From NCBI GenBank assembly GCA_947089145.1, contig CAMUJH010000004.1, forward strand, positions 1-64,000: a stretch of 64,000 nucleotides of DNA, written 5' to 3'. Shown in pieces: positions 16,735 to 25,848 of the stretch; the first letter of the stretch is position 1, and each line of letters starts with the position of its first letter. Made by a program: the position numbers and the translations under genes. The notes under the pieces are model-generated. The model made no database searches. It had not been told where the DNA came from and was given only the letters and a program-made list of their open reading frames with translations. This stretch comes from an uncultured Hungatella sp. GTDB lineage: Bacteria > Bacillota > Clostridia > Lachnospirales > Lachnospiraceae.

Positions 16735-17613
16735 ATGATAACAATCAAACTAAGCGGCGGGCTGGGAAACCAATTGTTTCAGTATGCCTATGGCTACCAG
16801 ATGGCTAAGAAATTAAATACCGGTATAATCCTTGACACATCCTGGTTTGACAGACAGCACCTGCGCAGGCCGGATATACTGAAGTTTAGAATAAAGTACG
16901 AATCAGCCAGGCGGATTTGGGACACGGATTCAAAAATAAAGCTTCTCAATAAAACGTTTATCAACCGCTCTCTGCGTATCTTGGGATGCGGCAGTTTCAG
17001 AGCCGGAGAATATAACTACTTTAAGGAAACCAGATATAAATATGCCCATAACATCAAAACATATGCAAAAGACCAGTCATATTTAGACGGGTATTGGCAA
17101 TGTCCTGAGTATTTTGCATCTGTGAGAGAGGATTTGATTCAGATGTATTGTTCAGACAGGCTGTCTCCAGGCGTGAAAGAGCTGGGAAATTATCTGAAAG
17201 AGATAAACAGCGTTGCAGTTCACGTGAGACGGGGGGACTATCCCGCTAAAAAGCAGCTGATAAGCAGACTGGTGGCCATATCTGACGAGTATTATAAAAA
17301 GGCATTGGAGGCCGTTCTGCCGAAGATTGGCTGTGATCCGGAAATATACGTGTTTAGCAATAATATGCCAGATGCGAGAGACATGCTGAATCCTATGATT
17401 TCCGGATTGATAAGAGAGACAAAAATTAAAACCACTGCCATTGATGAATGGCATCTTATAAAATGCTGCCGAAACCAAATCATTGGAAACAGCACATTTT
17501 CCTGGTGGCCTGCGTATTTAAATGACTGCAAAAATAAAATTGTTGCAGCTCCCAACAGGTATATGGGAAACGATGACATATTAGATAAAGGTTGGATAGC
17601 AGTGGACATTTAG
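16735..17613 (+). CDS. GT11 alpha-1,2-fucosyltransferase-like
   Basis: 292 residues with the GT11 signatures: N-terminal 'IKLSGGLGNQLFQYAYGYQM', the GDP-fucose-binding 'VAVHVRRGDYP', and the C-terminal 'GNSTFSWWPAYL'. GT11 enzymes transfer fucose (or occasionally a related sugar) in alpha-1,2 linkage, and in gut bacteria they can give host-like fucosylated surface glycans. No GDP-fucose synthesis genes are in the cluster, so the donor must be made elsewhere. AAGGAGG lies 8 nt before the ATG at 16735; the longer frame from 16702 has no RBS. Confidence 0.88.
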   Translation: MITIKLSGGLGNQLFQYAYGYQMAKKLNTGIILDTSWFDRQHLRRPDILKFRIKYESARRIWDTDSKIKLLNKTFINRSLRILGCGSFRAGEYNYFKETRYKYAHNIKTYAKDQSYLDGYWQCPEYFASVREDLIQMYCSDRLSPGVKELGNYLKEINSVAVHVRRGDYPAKKQLISRLVAISDEYYKKALEAVLPKIGCDPEIYVFSNNMPDARDMLNPMISGLIRETKIKTTAIDEWHLIKCCRNQIIGNSTFSWWPAYLNDCKNKIVAAPNRYMGNDDILDKGWIAVDI

Positions 17614-17631
17614 AAAATTTGGGTGAAAATT

Positions 17632-18546
17632 ATGAAACTGATTGTTCCGGCAATAAAAGCGGATATAAAGAAAATCATCGATCATTCGGAATACTTTTAT
17701 AAGTTTCTTCCCATATCCACTATTACAGTAATTGGTGACTCGTCAATTAAGGATATGGCATATGAAAACGGATTGGAGTACATAGAAGAGTCCAGCCTGG
17801 TGGATTATAAAAGCGTTTCCAAGTATATTTATACACGGACCAATAATTATAATGATGTTAAAAGGACTGGCTGGTATGTGCAGCAGTTTATAAAAATGGC
17901 ATACTCATTAATCTGCAGAGATGATTACTATTTATTGTGGGACAGTGATACCATACCCTTAAAAAAGGTTTCCTTCATAATTGAAAACAGACCTGTATTT
18001 GACTGCAAAACCGAACATCATAAACCTTATTTTAATACGATTTCAAGATTATTTCCAGAATTTGATCTTTCCTTTCATAAATCGTTTATAGCCGAGCACA
18101 TGCTCATAAAGACAGAGATCATGCGGATGCTGATTAAGGATATAGAGAGCAGCCAATGGGTGGATGGCGAAAATTTTCAGCAGAAGATCATAAATTCCAT
18201 TGATATCCGGGAACTAGGAAGGTCTGGGTACAGTGAATTTGAAACCTTTGGCAATTATGTCAGGAACCGTTATCCTGATTCATACGGAATACGTGACTGG
18301 AGATCCCTGAGGCATGGCGGATTTTTCTTTGATGGAACCAGAAAAATAGATGGCAATGTTCTTCAGTGGATGAGTAAGTATTTTGATGCCGTTTCATTTG
18401 AAAAAGGAGATTCGTATTCATCCCATTGCTTCAGGATGATGATGTTTTTGCATTTCCACAGATTAAATCCCAGGTATATAAATGGGATTGCATTTTGCAG
18501 GCGGATGATAAGAAGGATTAAGAGGAAAACAGGGAGAGATTCGTAA
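17632..18546 (+). CDS. DUF6492-like putative glycosyltransferase
   Basis: 304 residues. 'DYYLLWDSDTIPL' supplies a DxD metal motif at about 105, with 'GWYVQQFIKMAYS' before it and 'RHGGFFFDG' later. This layout resembles the DUF6492 family found in polysaccharide clusters, taken to be glycosyltransferases. The start at 17632 has GGGTG upstream; GTG 17623 is an alternative. The stop overlaps the next gene's ATG (TAATG), so the two are coupled. Confidence 0.65.
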   Translation: MKLIVPAIKADIKKIIDHSEYFYKFLPISTITVIGDSSIKDMAYENGLEYIEESSLVDYKSVSKYIYTRTNNYNDVKRTGWYVQQFIKMAYSLICRDDYYLLWDSDTIPLKKVSFIIENRPVFDCKTEHHKPYFNTISRLFPEFDLSFHKSFIAEHMLIKTEIMRMLIKDIESSQWVDGENFQQKIINSIDIRELGRSGYSEFETFGNYVRNRYPDSYGIRDWRSLRHGGFFFDGTRKIDGNVLQWMSKYFDAVSFEKGDSYSSHCFRMMMFLHFHRLNPRYINGIAFCRRMIRRIKRKTGRDS

Positions 18547-19433
18547 TGGCCTTTTTTTCAGTGGTTATACCGGCGTATAACAGAGAGACTACCATAAAGC
18601 GTGCTTTAGACAGCGTCTTAAAACAGAGCTGCACAGATTATGAGGTAATCGTAGTAGATGACTGTTCAAAAGATAATACAGTAAAAGCTGTTTATGAATA
18701 TCCAAATGTTCAGTGCCATATATTACAGTCAAATCAGGGAGCCTGCGCTGCGCGAAACAAGGGAATCGACCTGGCAGAAGGAGAGTATGTTGCTTTTCTG
18801 GATTCTGATGATGAATGGACGGAAGATCATTTGCTGGATATCAGAACAGCCATAGAGGCAGAACACAGACAGATCGTCTGCACTGGAGGGAAAATTGTCA
18901 AAACCGCAGGAGAGCCAAAAGAGCTGTACCCAGACACGGACGGCGGGGACATTTATCATAAAGAGCTGTTCGGGGATGTTTTGATGCCGACTTCCTGTGT
19001 CGCAGTATCGAAAAAAGCGCTGAAAGAAGTTCAGGGATTTGATATTCATCTGCCTGCCAGACAAGATTATGATTTGTGGCTGCGAATTACAGAGAAATAC
19101 CAGCTTTCCGTTGTGAAGAAATGCAGCGCAGTTATATATTGGGACAATCATCTTCATATAGGAAGCAGCTATATGAATTATATTAGAGGCACAACCCAGG
19201 TTGTGGAAAAATTAACTCAGAACGAACGCATATCCTGCCGGGATAAGAAGAAACTGTCAGCAGTTCATTATTTTAACATGGCAAAGGTTTTTGCTAATAA
19301 CAAGGCATTTGAAGATGCAAAAGTTTACTGCAGAAAATCCATGAAATTTAATGTAATGAACAAGAATGTTTTGCTTTCCGTTTTGCTTCTGTTTCCGCCG
19401 CTATATACGTTGATTCGGGAAAAAAGGAATTAA
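18546..19433 (+). CDS. GT2 family glycosyltransferase
   Basis: 295 residues, GT-A fold family 2. 'FSVVIPAYNRETTIKRALDS' at the N-terminus, 'EVIVVDDCSKDNT', the DxD region 'YVAFLDSDDEWT' and 'PARQDYDLWLRI' are all present. Cytoplasmic transferase for one sugar of the repeat unit. It overlaps the stop of the upstream gene by one base and is 4 bp from the polymerase. Confidence 0.92.
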   Translation: MAFFSVVIPAYNRETTIKRALDSVLKQSCTDYEVIVVDDCSKDNTVKAVYEYPNVQCHILQSNQGACAARNKGIDLAEGEYVAFLDSDDEWTEDHLLDIRTAIEAEHRQIVCTGGKIVKTAGEPKELYPDTDGGDIYHKELFGDVLMPTSCVAVSKKALKEVQGFDIHLPARQDYDLWLRITEKYQLSVVKKCSAVIYWDNHLHIGSSYMNYIRGTTQVVEKLTQNERISCRDKKKLSAVHYFNMAKVFANNKAFEDAKVYCRKSMKFNVMNKNVLLSVLLLFPPLYTLIREKRN

Positions 19434-19437
19434 GACT

Positions 19438-20676
19438 ATGATACTTCGATTCAGGCGAAGAAAAAGTGACAGACAAAAGCGCTTCACAGAGCTTATAAGC
19501 TATTTGATAATGCTTGTGTTCTGTCTGGTTCAGCTAAAGACATATATTTATACGATCAATAATCCGATTATTGACATCATTGCCAGAAACACGGATATGA
19601 TATACATTGCAAGTACGTTTATTTCACTTTATTACTGCCTGATTTGCTATTTAAGACGGGGAGTAATAAATTTGACTATTACATTTATGGTGCTTTTTCA
19701 TGTGTATATCGCTGCAGTGTCTGTTTTTTTAATTGGATTTACAGAATACCGGACAAGTGTTCGCTGCATAACTTTTATCTTGCTTTTAGATACATTTATA
19801 AATGAAGAGAAATATGGATATATAAAAGCGCTTTCCCTGGCTGTTAATACGCTGATTTTAATTAATGTATTTAACATAATCGTGCGGAAAACTGCGTTAA
19901 GCACTTTGGTTCCTTGGGTATATTATGGATCTGAGGTGTATTTTTTGGGGTTGGATAACGGCTTTATTACCTATATACTGCCTGCTTTGGTTCTTGGGGC
20001 GATTTGTTATAAACTTCACGGGTCCTTTATTCTGCATGTACTTCCATGCTTCATTGCCATTTGTGCTGTCTCATACCTTTTTGTGCTGACATCACTGATG
20101 TGCATGCTGGTGGGAGGAATTATGTTTGCAGTATTCAAACGAAGGAGAATATATCCAGCGGTTGCGGTTTCTTTCAATATAATTCCGTTCCTTATTTTTG
20201 AAGTATTCAGAGCTGCATCTGTTATTTCGGCGCTGCTGCTTGGAAATTCTGAAAAAATCCAGTCATTTTTTGCGAGAACAGCTATTTGGGACAGGGCAAT
20301 TCCACATATTTTATCATCACCTGTATTTGGAAACGGTTTTTCCCTGACTCGAAACAGCGCATGGCTGGGAGTGGGGGGATGCCATAATCAAATTCTGGAT
20401 TTAATGATTCAGGGGGGATTAATCGGCACGATTTTGTATTTTATAGTTTTGTTTAATTCTGTCAGATGCATAGAAAAGGCAAAAGATAATTATGCATATC
20501 TCATATACTGCCTGCTATGCGGATTGGGCCTGTGCATGAATTTTGAATCCTACAGCTCTTATACAGGTTATGCATTGATGTTTGCAGTGTTCGTCATTGC
20601 TGTTAATTACAAAAAAATTTGTCAATATGTGAATAAGGAGGGAAGAGATCATGAAACTTATGGATCATGTTTGTGA
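19438..20676 (+). CDS. Wzy-like polysaccharide polymerase
   Basis: 412 residues with about ten to eleven hydrophobic helices and little sequence signature, except the loop 'FGNGFSLTRNSAWLGVGGCH' with a conserved His, followed by 'IQGGLIGTILYFIVL'. That is the typical O-antigen ligase/polymerase (Wzy) C-terminal layout. It joins flipped repeat units on the outer membrane face. Identified from topology and position between glycosyltransferases and the flippase. It overlaps the next gene by 26 bp. Confidence 0.75.
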   Translation: MILRFRRRKSDRQKRFTELISYLIMLVFCLVQLKTYIYTINNPIIDIIARNTDMIYIASTFISLYYCLICYLRRGVINLTITFMVLFHVYIAAVSVFLIGFTEYRTSVRCITFILLLDTFINEEKYGYIKALSLAVNTLILINVFNIIVRKTALSTLVPWVYYGSEVYFLGLDNGFITYILPALVLGAICYKLHGSFILHVLPCFIAICAVSYLFVLTSLMCMLVGGIMFAVFKRRRIYPAVAVSFNIIPFLIFEVFRAASVISALLLGNSEKIQSFFARTAIWDRAIPHILSSPVFGNGFSLTRNSAWLGVGGCHNQILDLMIQGGLIGTILYFIVLFNSVRCIEKAKDNYAYLIYCLLCGLGLCMNFESYSSYTGYALMFAVFVIAVNYKKICQYVNKEGRDHETYGSCL

Positions 20677-21508
20677 TTCCTTGATAATTCGCCATGGAGC
20701 GATTGCAGCAAAACGGAAAATCAGAGAGCTTGACAAGATAACGGATTTTGAATGTACAAAGGAAAACATTCAGACTGGATATATTGCTTCTATGACAACG
20801 ATTCCGTATAGAATGGAATTAAGTTATTACAGTGCAGCAAGCATTCTGATGCAGCGAAGACGTCCTGAAAAGATCCTCATTGTACTTGATGAAGCCCGCA
20901 AGGAGCAATACACATTTTCGGATAAATTTAACCGGCTGTTTAAGGCCGGCGTGGAGATTCTCTATAGGAAGGATTTAAGATGTCATACCAAGTACTATTA
21001 TGCGATTACAGAGTATCCGGATCATTCGGTTATAACTTTTGATGATGACTGCATATATGATGACAAGTTATTTACAAAATTAATAGAGGGACATAAAAAG
21101 TATCCAGATGCAGTCATAGCCATGAGATGCCGTGCCGTGAGGCGGAAAGAAGACGGGACCTATGACGATTATAATAATTGGCCAAAATGTTCAGGAAAAT
21201 ACAGCACACAGCCAAGGCCAGACATTATAGCTACAGGGGTGGGAGGCGTCTTATACCCGCCTCATATATTTGATGAAGAGACATTTAATATAAACCGGAT
21301 TATGGAACTTTCTTTAGGTCAGGACGATATTTGGCTATATTTTATGGAAAGAAGAAACAATATTTTAGTCTACAGGCCTAAAGGAAAAAGCCAAATGTAT
21401 GTTGACGTACCTGACACACAGGCCATTTCCCTGCAAAGTGATAATGTGCAGCATAACAGGAATGATGAGTCTATCCGCAGGCTAGCAGATTGTTATAAAC
21501 TAAAATAG
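20651..21508 (+). CDS. Putative glycosyltransferase with DDD motif
   Basis: 285 residues. It has 'IASMTTIPYRM', a nucleotide-sugar transferase-like 'PEKILIVLDE', the metal motif 'SVITFDDDCIY' at about 135, and 'LGQDDIWLYFM' near the C-terminus. This pattern is common in uncharacterised capsule-locus transferases. A strong AAGGAGG lies within the end of the polymerase gene. The donor sugar is unknown. Confidence 0.65.
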   Translation: MKLMDHVCDSLIIRHGAIAAKRKIRELDKITDFECTKENIQTGYIASMTTIPYRMELSYYSAASILMQRRRPEKILIVLDEARKEQYTFSDKFNRLFKAGVEILYRKDLRCHTKYYYAITEYPDHSVITFDDDCIYDDKLFTKLIEGHKKYPDAVIAMRCRAVRRKEDGTYDDYNNWPKCSGKYSTQPRPDIIATGVGGVLYPPHIFDEETFNINRIMELSLGQDDIWLYFMERRNNILVYRPKGKSQMYVDVPDTQAISLQSDNVQHNRNDESIRRLADCYKLK

Positions 21509-21523
21509 AAGGAAAAATGCGGG

Positions 21524-23008
21524 ATGATTAGAAAACAGAAAACATCATTGAAAAATGCTGTTATTGTAAATGCTGTCTCAAAGTATGCTAAGGTTTTAGT
21601 TAATCTGGTTTATACTGCAATACTGGCAAGAATATTGAGTCCGGAAGACTACGGCATTGTTGCAGTTATTACAGTCTTCACTACATTTTTTGCGCTATTC
21701 TCGGACATGGGATTAAGCACGGCGGTAATTCAGAATAAATTGCTGACAAATGATGAGATAAATGATATTTTTTCGTTCACCATCTATTTAGGCGTTGGCT
21801 TAGCCATATTCTTTTGTCTCTTTTCGTTTCCCTTGTCTGCTTTTTACGATGACCGGGTATATATTTCTGCTGGAATGCTGCTGTCCGTTGCTCTGCTGTT
21901 TAATACGCTAAATATGATCCCCAATGCCCTGCTTATGAAAGAAAGGCAGTTTGTGCTGGTGGCTGTGCGTACAATTGCCATTACCGTTATTGGAGCAATC
22001 GTTACAATTATATGCGCGGTCAGCGGATTGAAATACTATTCGGTTGTAACCAACTCCATATTAACCGCTGTTCTTACATATTTTGCCAATATAAGAGGGT
22101 TAAGCCTTAAATTTCATATAAGAATAAGACGCAGCAGCATCAAAAAAGTCTGGGGATTTTCCATGTTTCAGTTTGGATTTAACATCGTAAACTATTTTTC
22201 AAGAAACCTGGATAATCTTCTTATAGGGAAATTTATGGGAAGCGGTGATTTAGGATATTATGACAAGGCATATAAATTAATGCAGTATCCCACGTCTAAT
22301 CTGACACATGTGATAACGCCTGCGCTGCACCCTATTCTCTCAGACTATCAGGACAATAAGGAATATATTTACAAAAAGTATATTTTAATTGTCCGTTTTC
22401 TGTGCATGGCCGGGGTTTTTGTAAGTTCCTACTGTTTTTTTGCATCTGAGGAAATCATTACGCTTCTATATGGCCCAGGATGGGAAAACAGCGTGATCTG
22501 TTTTTCATGGCTTAGTATTTCCATATGGGCACAGATGATAACATCCAGTTCCGGGGCTATATTCCAAAGCTTAGGCGATACGAAAAGAATGTTTATTGTC
22601 GGCGGCATAAATGCATTCATCAATGTTCTATGCATCGTACTGGGGGTTCTTAAAGGCGATATTGTATATGTGGCAATGTCTGTAGGCATTTGCTATAACA
22701 TCCATTTCCTGTCCACATATGTTGCCTTGATTCATTTTTCGTTTGAGAAATCTTTTATAAAATTTCTGTTTGAATTAAAGAAGGAGTTCTGCGTCGGCAT
22801 ATTTCTGGCTATCAGCGTTCGTGCATTTCGGTTTAGCATTGAAGGGATATTTTTGAGCGCTGCTTTGAAATTTTTGTATTTAGGGCTTGTGTTCCTTGTG
22901 ATGCTGCTGATTACTAAGGATTATCTTTTCTTAATAAAACTGATAGGCCCAATCTCCCATAAAATGGAGAGTAAATCTGAAGGAAAGCGGTTTTCGGACA
23001 CGCATTAG
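21524..23008 (+). CDS. Wzx-type repeat-unit flippase
   Basis: 494 residues with twelve to fourteen membrane helices of the MOP/polysaccharide transporter superfamily. The N-terminal 'ILARILSPEDYGIVAVITVF' and 'SDMGLSTAVIQNKLLTNDE' are typical of WzxC-like proteins. It flips the lipid-linked repeat unit to the outside for the polymerase. It is the last gene of the cluster; no chain-length regulator (Wzz/CpsCD) is seen in the window. Confidence 0.9.
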   Translation: MIRKQKTSLKNAVIVNAVSKYAKVLVNLVYTAILARILSPEDYGIVAVITVFTTFFALFSDMGLSTAVIQNKLLTNDEINDIFSFTIYLGVGLAIFFCLFSFPLSAFYDDRVYISAGMLLSVALLFNTLNMIPNALLMKERQFVLVAVRTIAITVIGAIVTIICAVSGLKYYSVVTNSILTAVLTYFANIRGLSLKFHIRIRRSSIKKVWGFSMFQFGFNIVNYFSRNLDNLLIGKFMGSGDLGYYDKAYKLMQYPTSNLTHVITPALHPILSDYQDNKEYIYKKYILIVRFLCMAGVFVSSYCFFASEEIITLLYGPGWENSVICFSWLSISIWAQMITSSSGAIFQSLGDTKRMFIVGGINAFINVLCIVLGVLKGDIVYVAMSVGICYNIHFLSTYVALIHFSFEKSFIKFLFELKKEFCVGIFLAISVRAFRFSIEGIFLSAALKFLYLGLVFLVMLLITKDYLFLIKLIGPISHKMESKSEGKRFSDTH

Positions 23009-23132
23009 TACGATATCGAACTCTTTGGAAATGCCCAAAGAAAAAATGATATATTAAAGTTGTTATGATAAAGAGAAGGAACACCAGTGCGTGATTGAAA
23101 AATACAATAAGGCCCATGTGCGGGACAGATAA

Positions 23133-23173
23133 GGGGCAGCCTGGACTGACGCTGCCCCGTCAGTCCAGGCTGC
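23133..23173 (+). repeat. Mutually exclusive hairpins after the flippase gene
   Basis: GGGGCAGC (23133-23140) pairs with GCTGCCCC (23151-23158). Alternatively, a 16-bp arm from 23136 to 23151 pairs perfectly with 23158-23173. The arms alternate as A-B-A'-B'. There is no T-run after either, so it is not a simple terminator. It lies in the gene-free stretch 23009-23324. Confidence 0.6.
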
Positions 23174-23324
23174 AGAAGCCAAAAGCCCTTGGCCGCAATT
23201 CTGCCGGTTCCATGAAAACAGGGAAAATGTCACATAAAACCGATTCGATCTCCCTGATCTTTCCGGCCTTTTCTGTACAATCTGCTGTTTTTTCCAAATT
23301 TTCAAAAAGTTTCCCGATTTTCTG

Positions 23325-23353
23325 TTGACTTTGAAGGCGTGATTTTGTAAAAT
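23325..23353 (+). promoter_or_regulatory. Sigma-A promoter of uxaA
   Basis: TTGACT (23325-23330), 17-bp spacer, TAAAAT (23348-23353). The LacI-type operator follows three bases later, covering the start of transcription. Confidence 0.75.
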
Positions 23354-23356
23354 GAA

Positions 23357-23370
23357 TGTAAGCGCTTACA
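23357..23370. promoter_or_regulatory. LacI-type operator TGTAAGCGCTTACA upstream of uxaA
   Basis: Identical over all 14 bases to the palindrome at 5394-5407 in front of the LacI-uxaC operon, and at a similar distance behind a -10 box. Confidence 0.85.
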
Positions 23371-23450
23371 ATTTGTGAAGCAGCAGTAAAAACGTTTTAT
23401 TCTGCCATACTAAAGGGCAGAGAAGAAAACTTAATTGAGGAGAGGGAAAT

Positions 23451-24932
23451 ATGCAGGACGTCATCAGGATTAACCAGGAGGACAACGTTGCGGTTGCCCT
23501 GCGCCCCATAGCCAAGGGGGAGACTCTTGTTATCGGGGACATTTCAGTAACTGTTTCGGAGGAGATTCCCCAGGGCCACAAGGTGGCGCTTAAGCCAGTG
23601 AAGGCCGGAGAGGAAGTAGTGAAGTACGGGTTCCGCATTGGCTTTGCCAAAGAGGATATCAATACCGGACAGTGGGTTCATGTGCACAATCTGAAAACAG
23701 CCCTTGGAGATTTGCTTACCTATCAGTATGAGCCTGCCAATGCAGCAGTAGCCCAGAGTGAACACGCCGTATTCCAGGGATTCCGCCGCACCGACGGCAA
23801 GGCCGGTGTTCGCAATGAGATATGGATCATTCCCACAGTGGGCTGCGTTAACTCTATCGCCAAGGCTCTGGAAAAGGATGCCAAAAGGCTGGTGGGAGGA
23901 AGCCTGGAGGAAATAGTGGCATTTCCCCATCCGTACGGCTGCTCCCAGATGGGGGATGACCAGGAGCACACCAGAACCGTGCTGGCAGACATGATCCATC
24001 ACCCTAATGCGGCGGGCGTTTTGGTCCTGGGGCTGGGCTGCGAGAACAGCAACATTCCTGTATTAAAAGAATATATTGGAGACTATGATGAGCAGCGGGT
24101 AAGATTCCTTCAGTGCCAGGATGTGGAAGACGAGCATGAGGCGGCCATGGAGATCTTAGAGGAATTAGCCGCATATGCAAAGGGATTTACCAGAGAGCCC
24201 ATTGACGCCAGCGAACTGATTATCGGGATGAAGTGCGGCGGCTCTGACGGGCTGTCAGGCATTACAGCCAATCCTACGGTAGGGGCGTTTTCCGACCTTC
24301 TGATCTCAAAAGGCGGCACCACCATTTTGACGGAGGTTCCGGAAATGTTCGGGGCAGAGACTATCCTGATGAACCGCTGTGAGACAGAAGAACTGTTTGA
24401 TAAGACCGTGACCCTGATTAATGATTTTAAGAATTATTTTACCAGCCATAATCAGACGATCTATGAGAATCCGTCCCCAGGCAATAAAAAGGGAGGCATC
24501 TCCACGCTGGAGGACAAATCTTTGGGCTGCACCCAGAAGTCCGGCAGTGCGCCGGTGAAGGGAGTGCTGGCTTACGGGGAGCCGGTGAAAGAGAAGGGGC
24601 TGAATCTGTTAAGCGCTCCTGGCAATGACCTGGTGGCGTCCACGGCGCTGGCAGTATCCGGGGCTCAGATCGTTTTATTCACCACCGGGCGGGGAACCCC
24701 CTTTGCCTCTCCGGTTCCCACAGTGAAGATTTCCAGCAATTCCGCCTTGGCGGGAAAGAAGAATAACTGGATCGATTTCAACGCAGGGCGCATGGTGGAG
24801 GATAAATCTAAAGAAGAACTGGCACAGGAACTGTTTGACTATGTGCTGGAAGTGGCATCCGGCAGGAAAGTGAAGGCTGAGGAGGCCGGGTTCCATGATA
24901 TGGCTATCTTTAAACAGGGAGTAACTCTGTAG
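23451..24932 (+). CDS. uxaA: Altronate dehydratase
   Basis: 493 residues. Dehydrates D-altronate to 2-keto-3-deoxygluconate (KDG) in the galacturonate branch. It has an N-terminal SAF domain (about 1-90) and a large catalytic part with 'FQGFRRTDGKAGVRNE', 'GCSQMGDDQEHT', 'GLGCENSN' and 'MKCGGSDGLSGITANPTVG', which carry the metal-binding cysteines of the altronate/galactarate dehydratase family. A full-length fusion like E. coli UxaA. GGAGAGG precedes the ATG. It is controlled by a promoter with the LacI operator and opens a catabolic block with KDPG aldolase and KDG kinases. Confidence 0.93.
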   Translation: MQDVIRINQEDNVAVALRPIAKGETLVIGDISVTVSEEIPQGHKVALKPVKAGEEVVKYGFRIGFAKEDINTGQWVHVHNLKTALGDLLTYQYEPANAAVAQSEHAVFQGFRRTDGKAGVRNEIWIIPTVGCVNSIAKALEKDAKRLVGGSLEEIVAFPHPYGCSQMGDDQEHTRTVLADMIHHPNAAGVLVLGLGCENSNIPVLKEYIGDYDEQRVRFLQCQDVEDEHEAAMEILEELAAYAKGFTREPIDASELIIGMKCGGSDGLSGITANPTVGAFSDLLISKGGTTILTEVPEMFGAETILMNRCETEELFDKTVTLINDFKNYFTSHNQTIYENPSPGNKKGGISTLEDKSLGCTQKSGSAPVKGVLAYGEPVKEKGLNLLSAPGNDLVASTALAVSGAQIVLFTTGRGTPFASPVPTVKISSNSALAGKKNNWIDFNAGRMVEDKSKEELAQELFDYVLEVASGRKVKAEEAGFHDMAIFKQGVTL

Positions 24933-24982
24933 AATCGACCGCATCCGGCAGCAGGCAGCGGAAAATCTCGGGAGGCATAAAT

Positions 24983-25744
24983 ATGAAGCTGAATCGAACA
25001 ACACAGAGGACTGTAGAAATACTGAAACTGATTTCCCGGAATCCGGAGGGGATTACCCTGGATGAAATCTGCGCCCGGCTGGAGCTGCCTAAAACCAGCG
25101 CCTACGATATCATTACCACTTTAGTGGAGATGGGTATGGCCAATGTGCAGAAAGGGTCCAGACAGACTTATACCATCGGCCTGACGGCTTACCGGATCGG
25201 AATCAATTACACCAATAACCTGGATTTTCTGGGGATCATCGAGCCGGAGCTGAAAGCATTTTCCAAATCTGTGGGAAAGACGGTTTTCTTTGGAGTCCGT
25301 TCTGACCATGACGTGGTGTATATCTGCAAGTTTGAGCCGGAGAACCCGATTATCACCACTGCCACTGTCGGCACCAAGAATCCCATGTACTGCACATCTC
25401 TGGGAAAGGCCATCCTGGCGTATACGGATCAGGAAACCAGGCAGCAGATCATGGGACGGATAAAGTTCCGCCGAAAGACAGAGAATACCATTATGAGCCG
25501 GGAAGCCCTGGACGAAGAGCTGGAGAAAGTGCAGAGACAGGGCTATGCCCTGGATGCCAGGGAGATGGAGGAACATATGGAGTGCGCCGGGGCTGCAGTG
25601 TTCGGCCCTGACGGCAGCGTTATGGGGGCTATCAGCGTGTCCAGCCTGTACAAGCAGGGGGAAGATTATGATGCCCTGGGCCGGCTGGTTTCGAAAAAAG
25701 CGGAGCAGGTATCCAAGTTATTGGGATTTTTGGGAAAAATGTAG
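24983..25744 (+). CDS. IclR-family regulator, KdgR-like
   Basis: 253 residues. Winged helix-turn-helix at about 5-60 ('GITLDEICARLELPKTSAYD') and an IclR effector domain from about 80 with 'NPMYCTSLGKAILAY' and 'MECAGAAVFGPDG'. IclR regulators of the KdgR type sense KDG and control KDG/KDPG genes. It sits between uxaA and the KDPG aldolase gene, 50 bp after uxaA and probably in the same transcript. A candidate operator precedes the next gene at 25796-25826. Confidence 0.9.
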   Translation: MKLNRTTQRTVEILKLISRNPEGITLDEICARLELPKTSAYDIITTLVEMGMANVQKGSRQTYTIGLTAYRIGINYTNNLDFLGIIEPELKAFSKSVGKTVFFGVRSDHDVVYICKFEPENPIITTATVGTKNPMYCTSLGKAILAYTDQETRQQIMGRIKFRRKTENTIMSREALDEELEKVQRQGYALDAREMEEHMECAGAAVFGPDGSVMGAISVSSLYKQGEDYDALGRLVSKKAEQVSKLLGFLGKM

Positions 25745-25753
25745 GGAAAGATA

Positions 25754-25782
25754 TTGACAAATAAGCAGTAAGCAGTTAATAT
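25754..25782 (+). promoter_or_regulatory. Promoter of the KDPG aldolase gene
   Basis: TTGACA (25754-25759), 17-bp spacer, TAATAT (25777-25782). Confidence 0.75.
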
Positions 25783-25795
25783 TCTAGTATAAGAA

Positions 25796-25826
25796 TCGTG
25801 TTTGCGAAAGACAATCGCATATACGA
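25796..25826. promoter_or_regulatory. Candidate IclR operator
   Basis: TCGTGTTTGCGA and TCGCATATACGA form an inverted repeat (10 of 12 positions) about a 7-nt centre, right after the KDPG aldolase promoter. An adjoining ATTCT/AGAAT repeat lies at 25781-25796. The match to the neighbouring IclR regulator is inferred from position only. Confidence 0.4.
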
Positions 25827-25848
25827 ATTATAAAGGAGAGAAAAAGCC

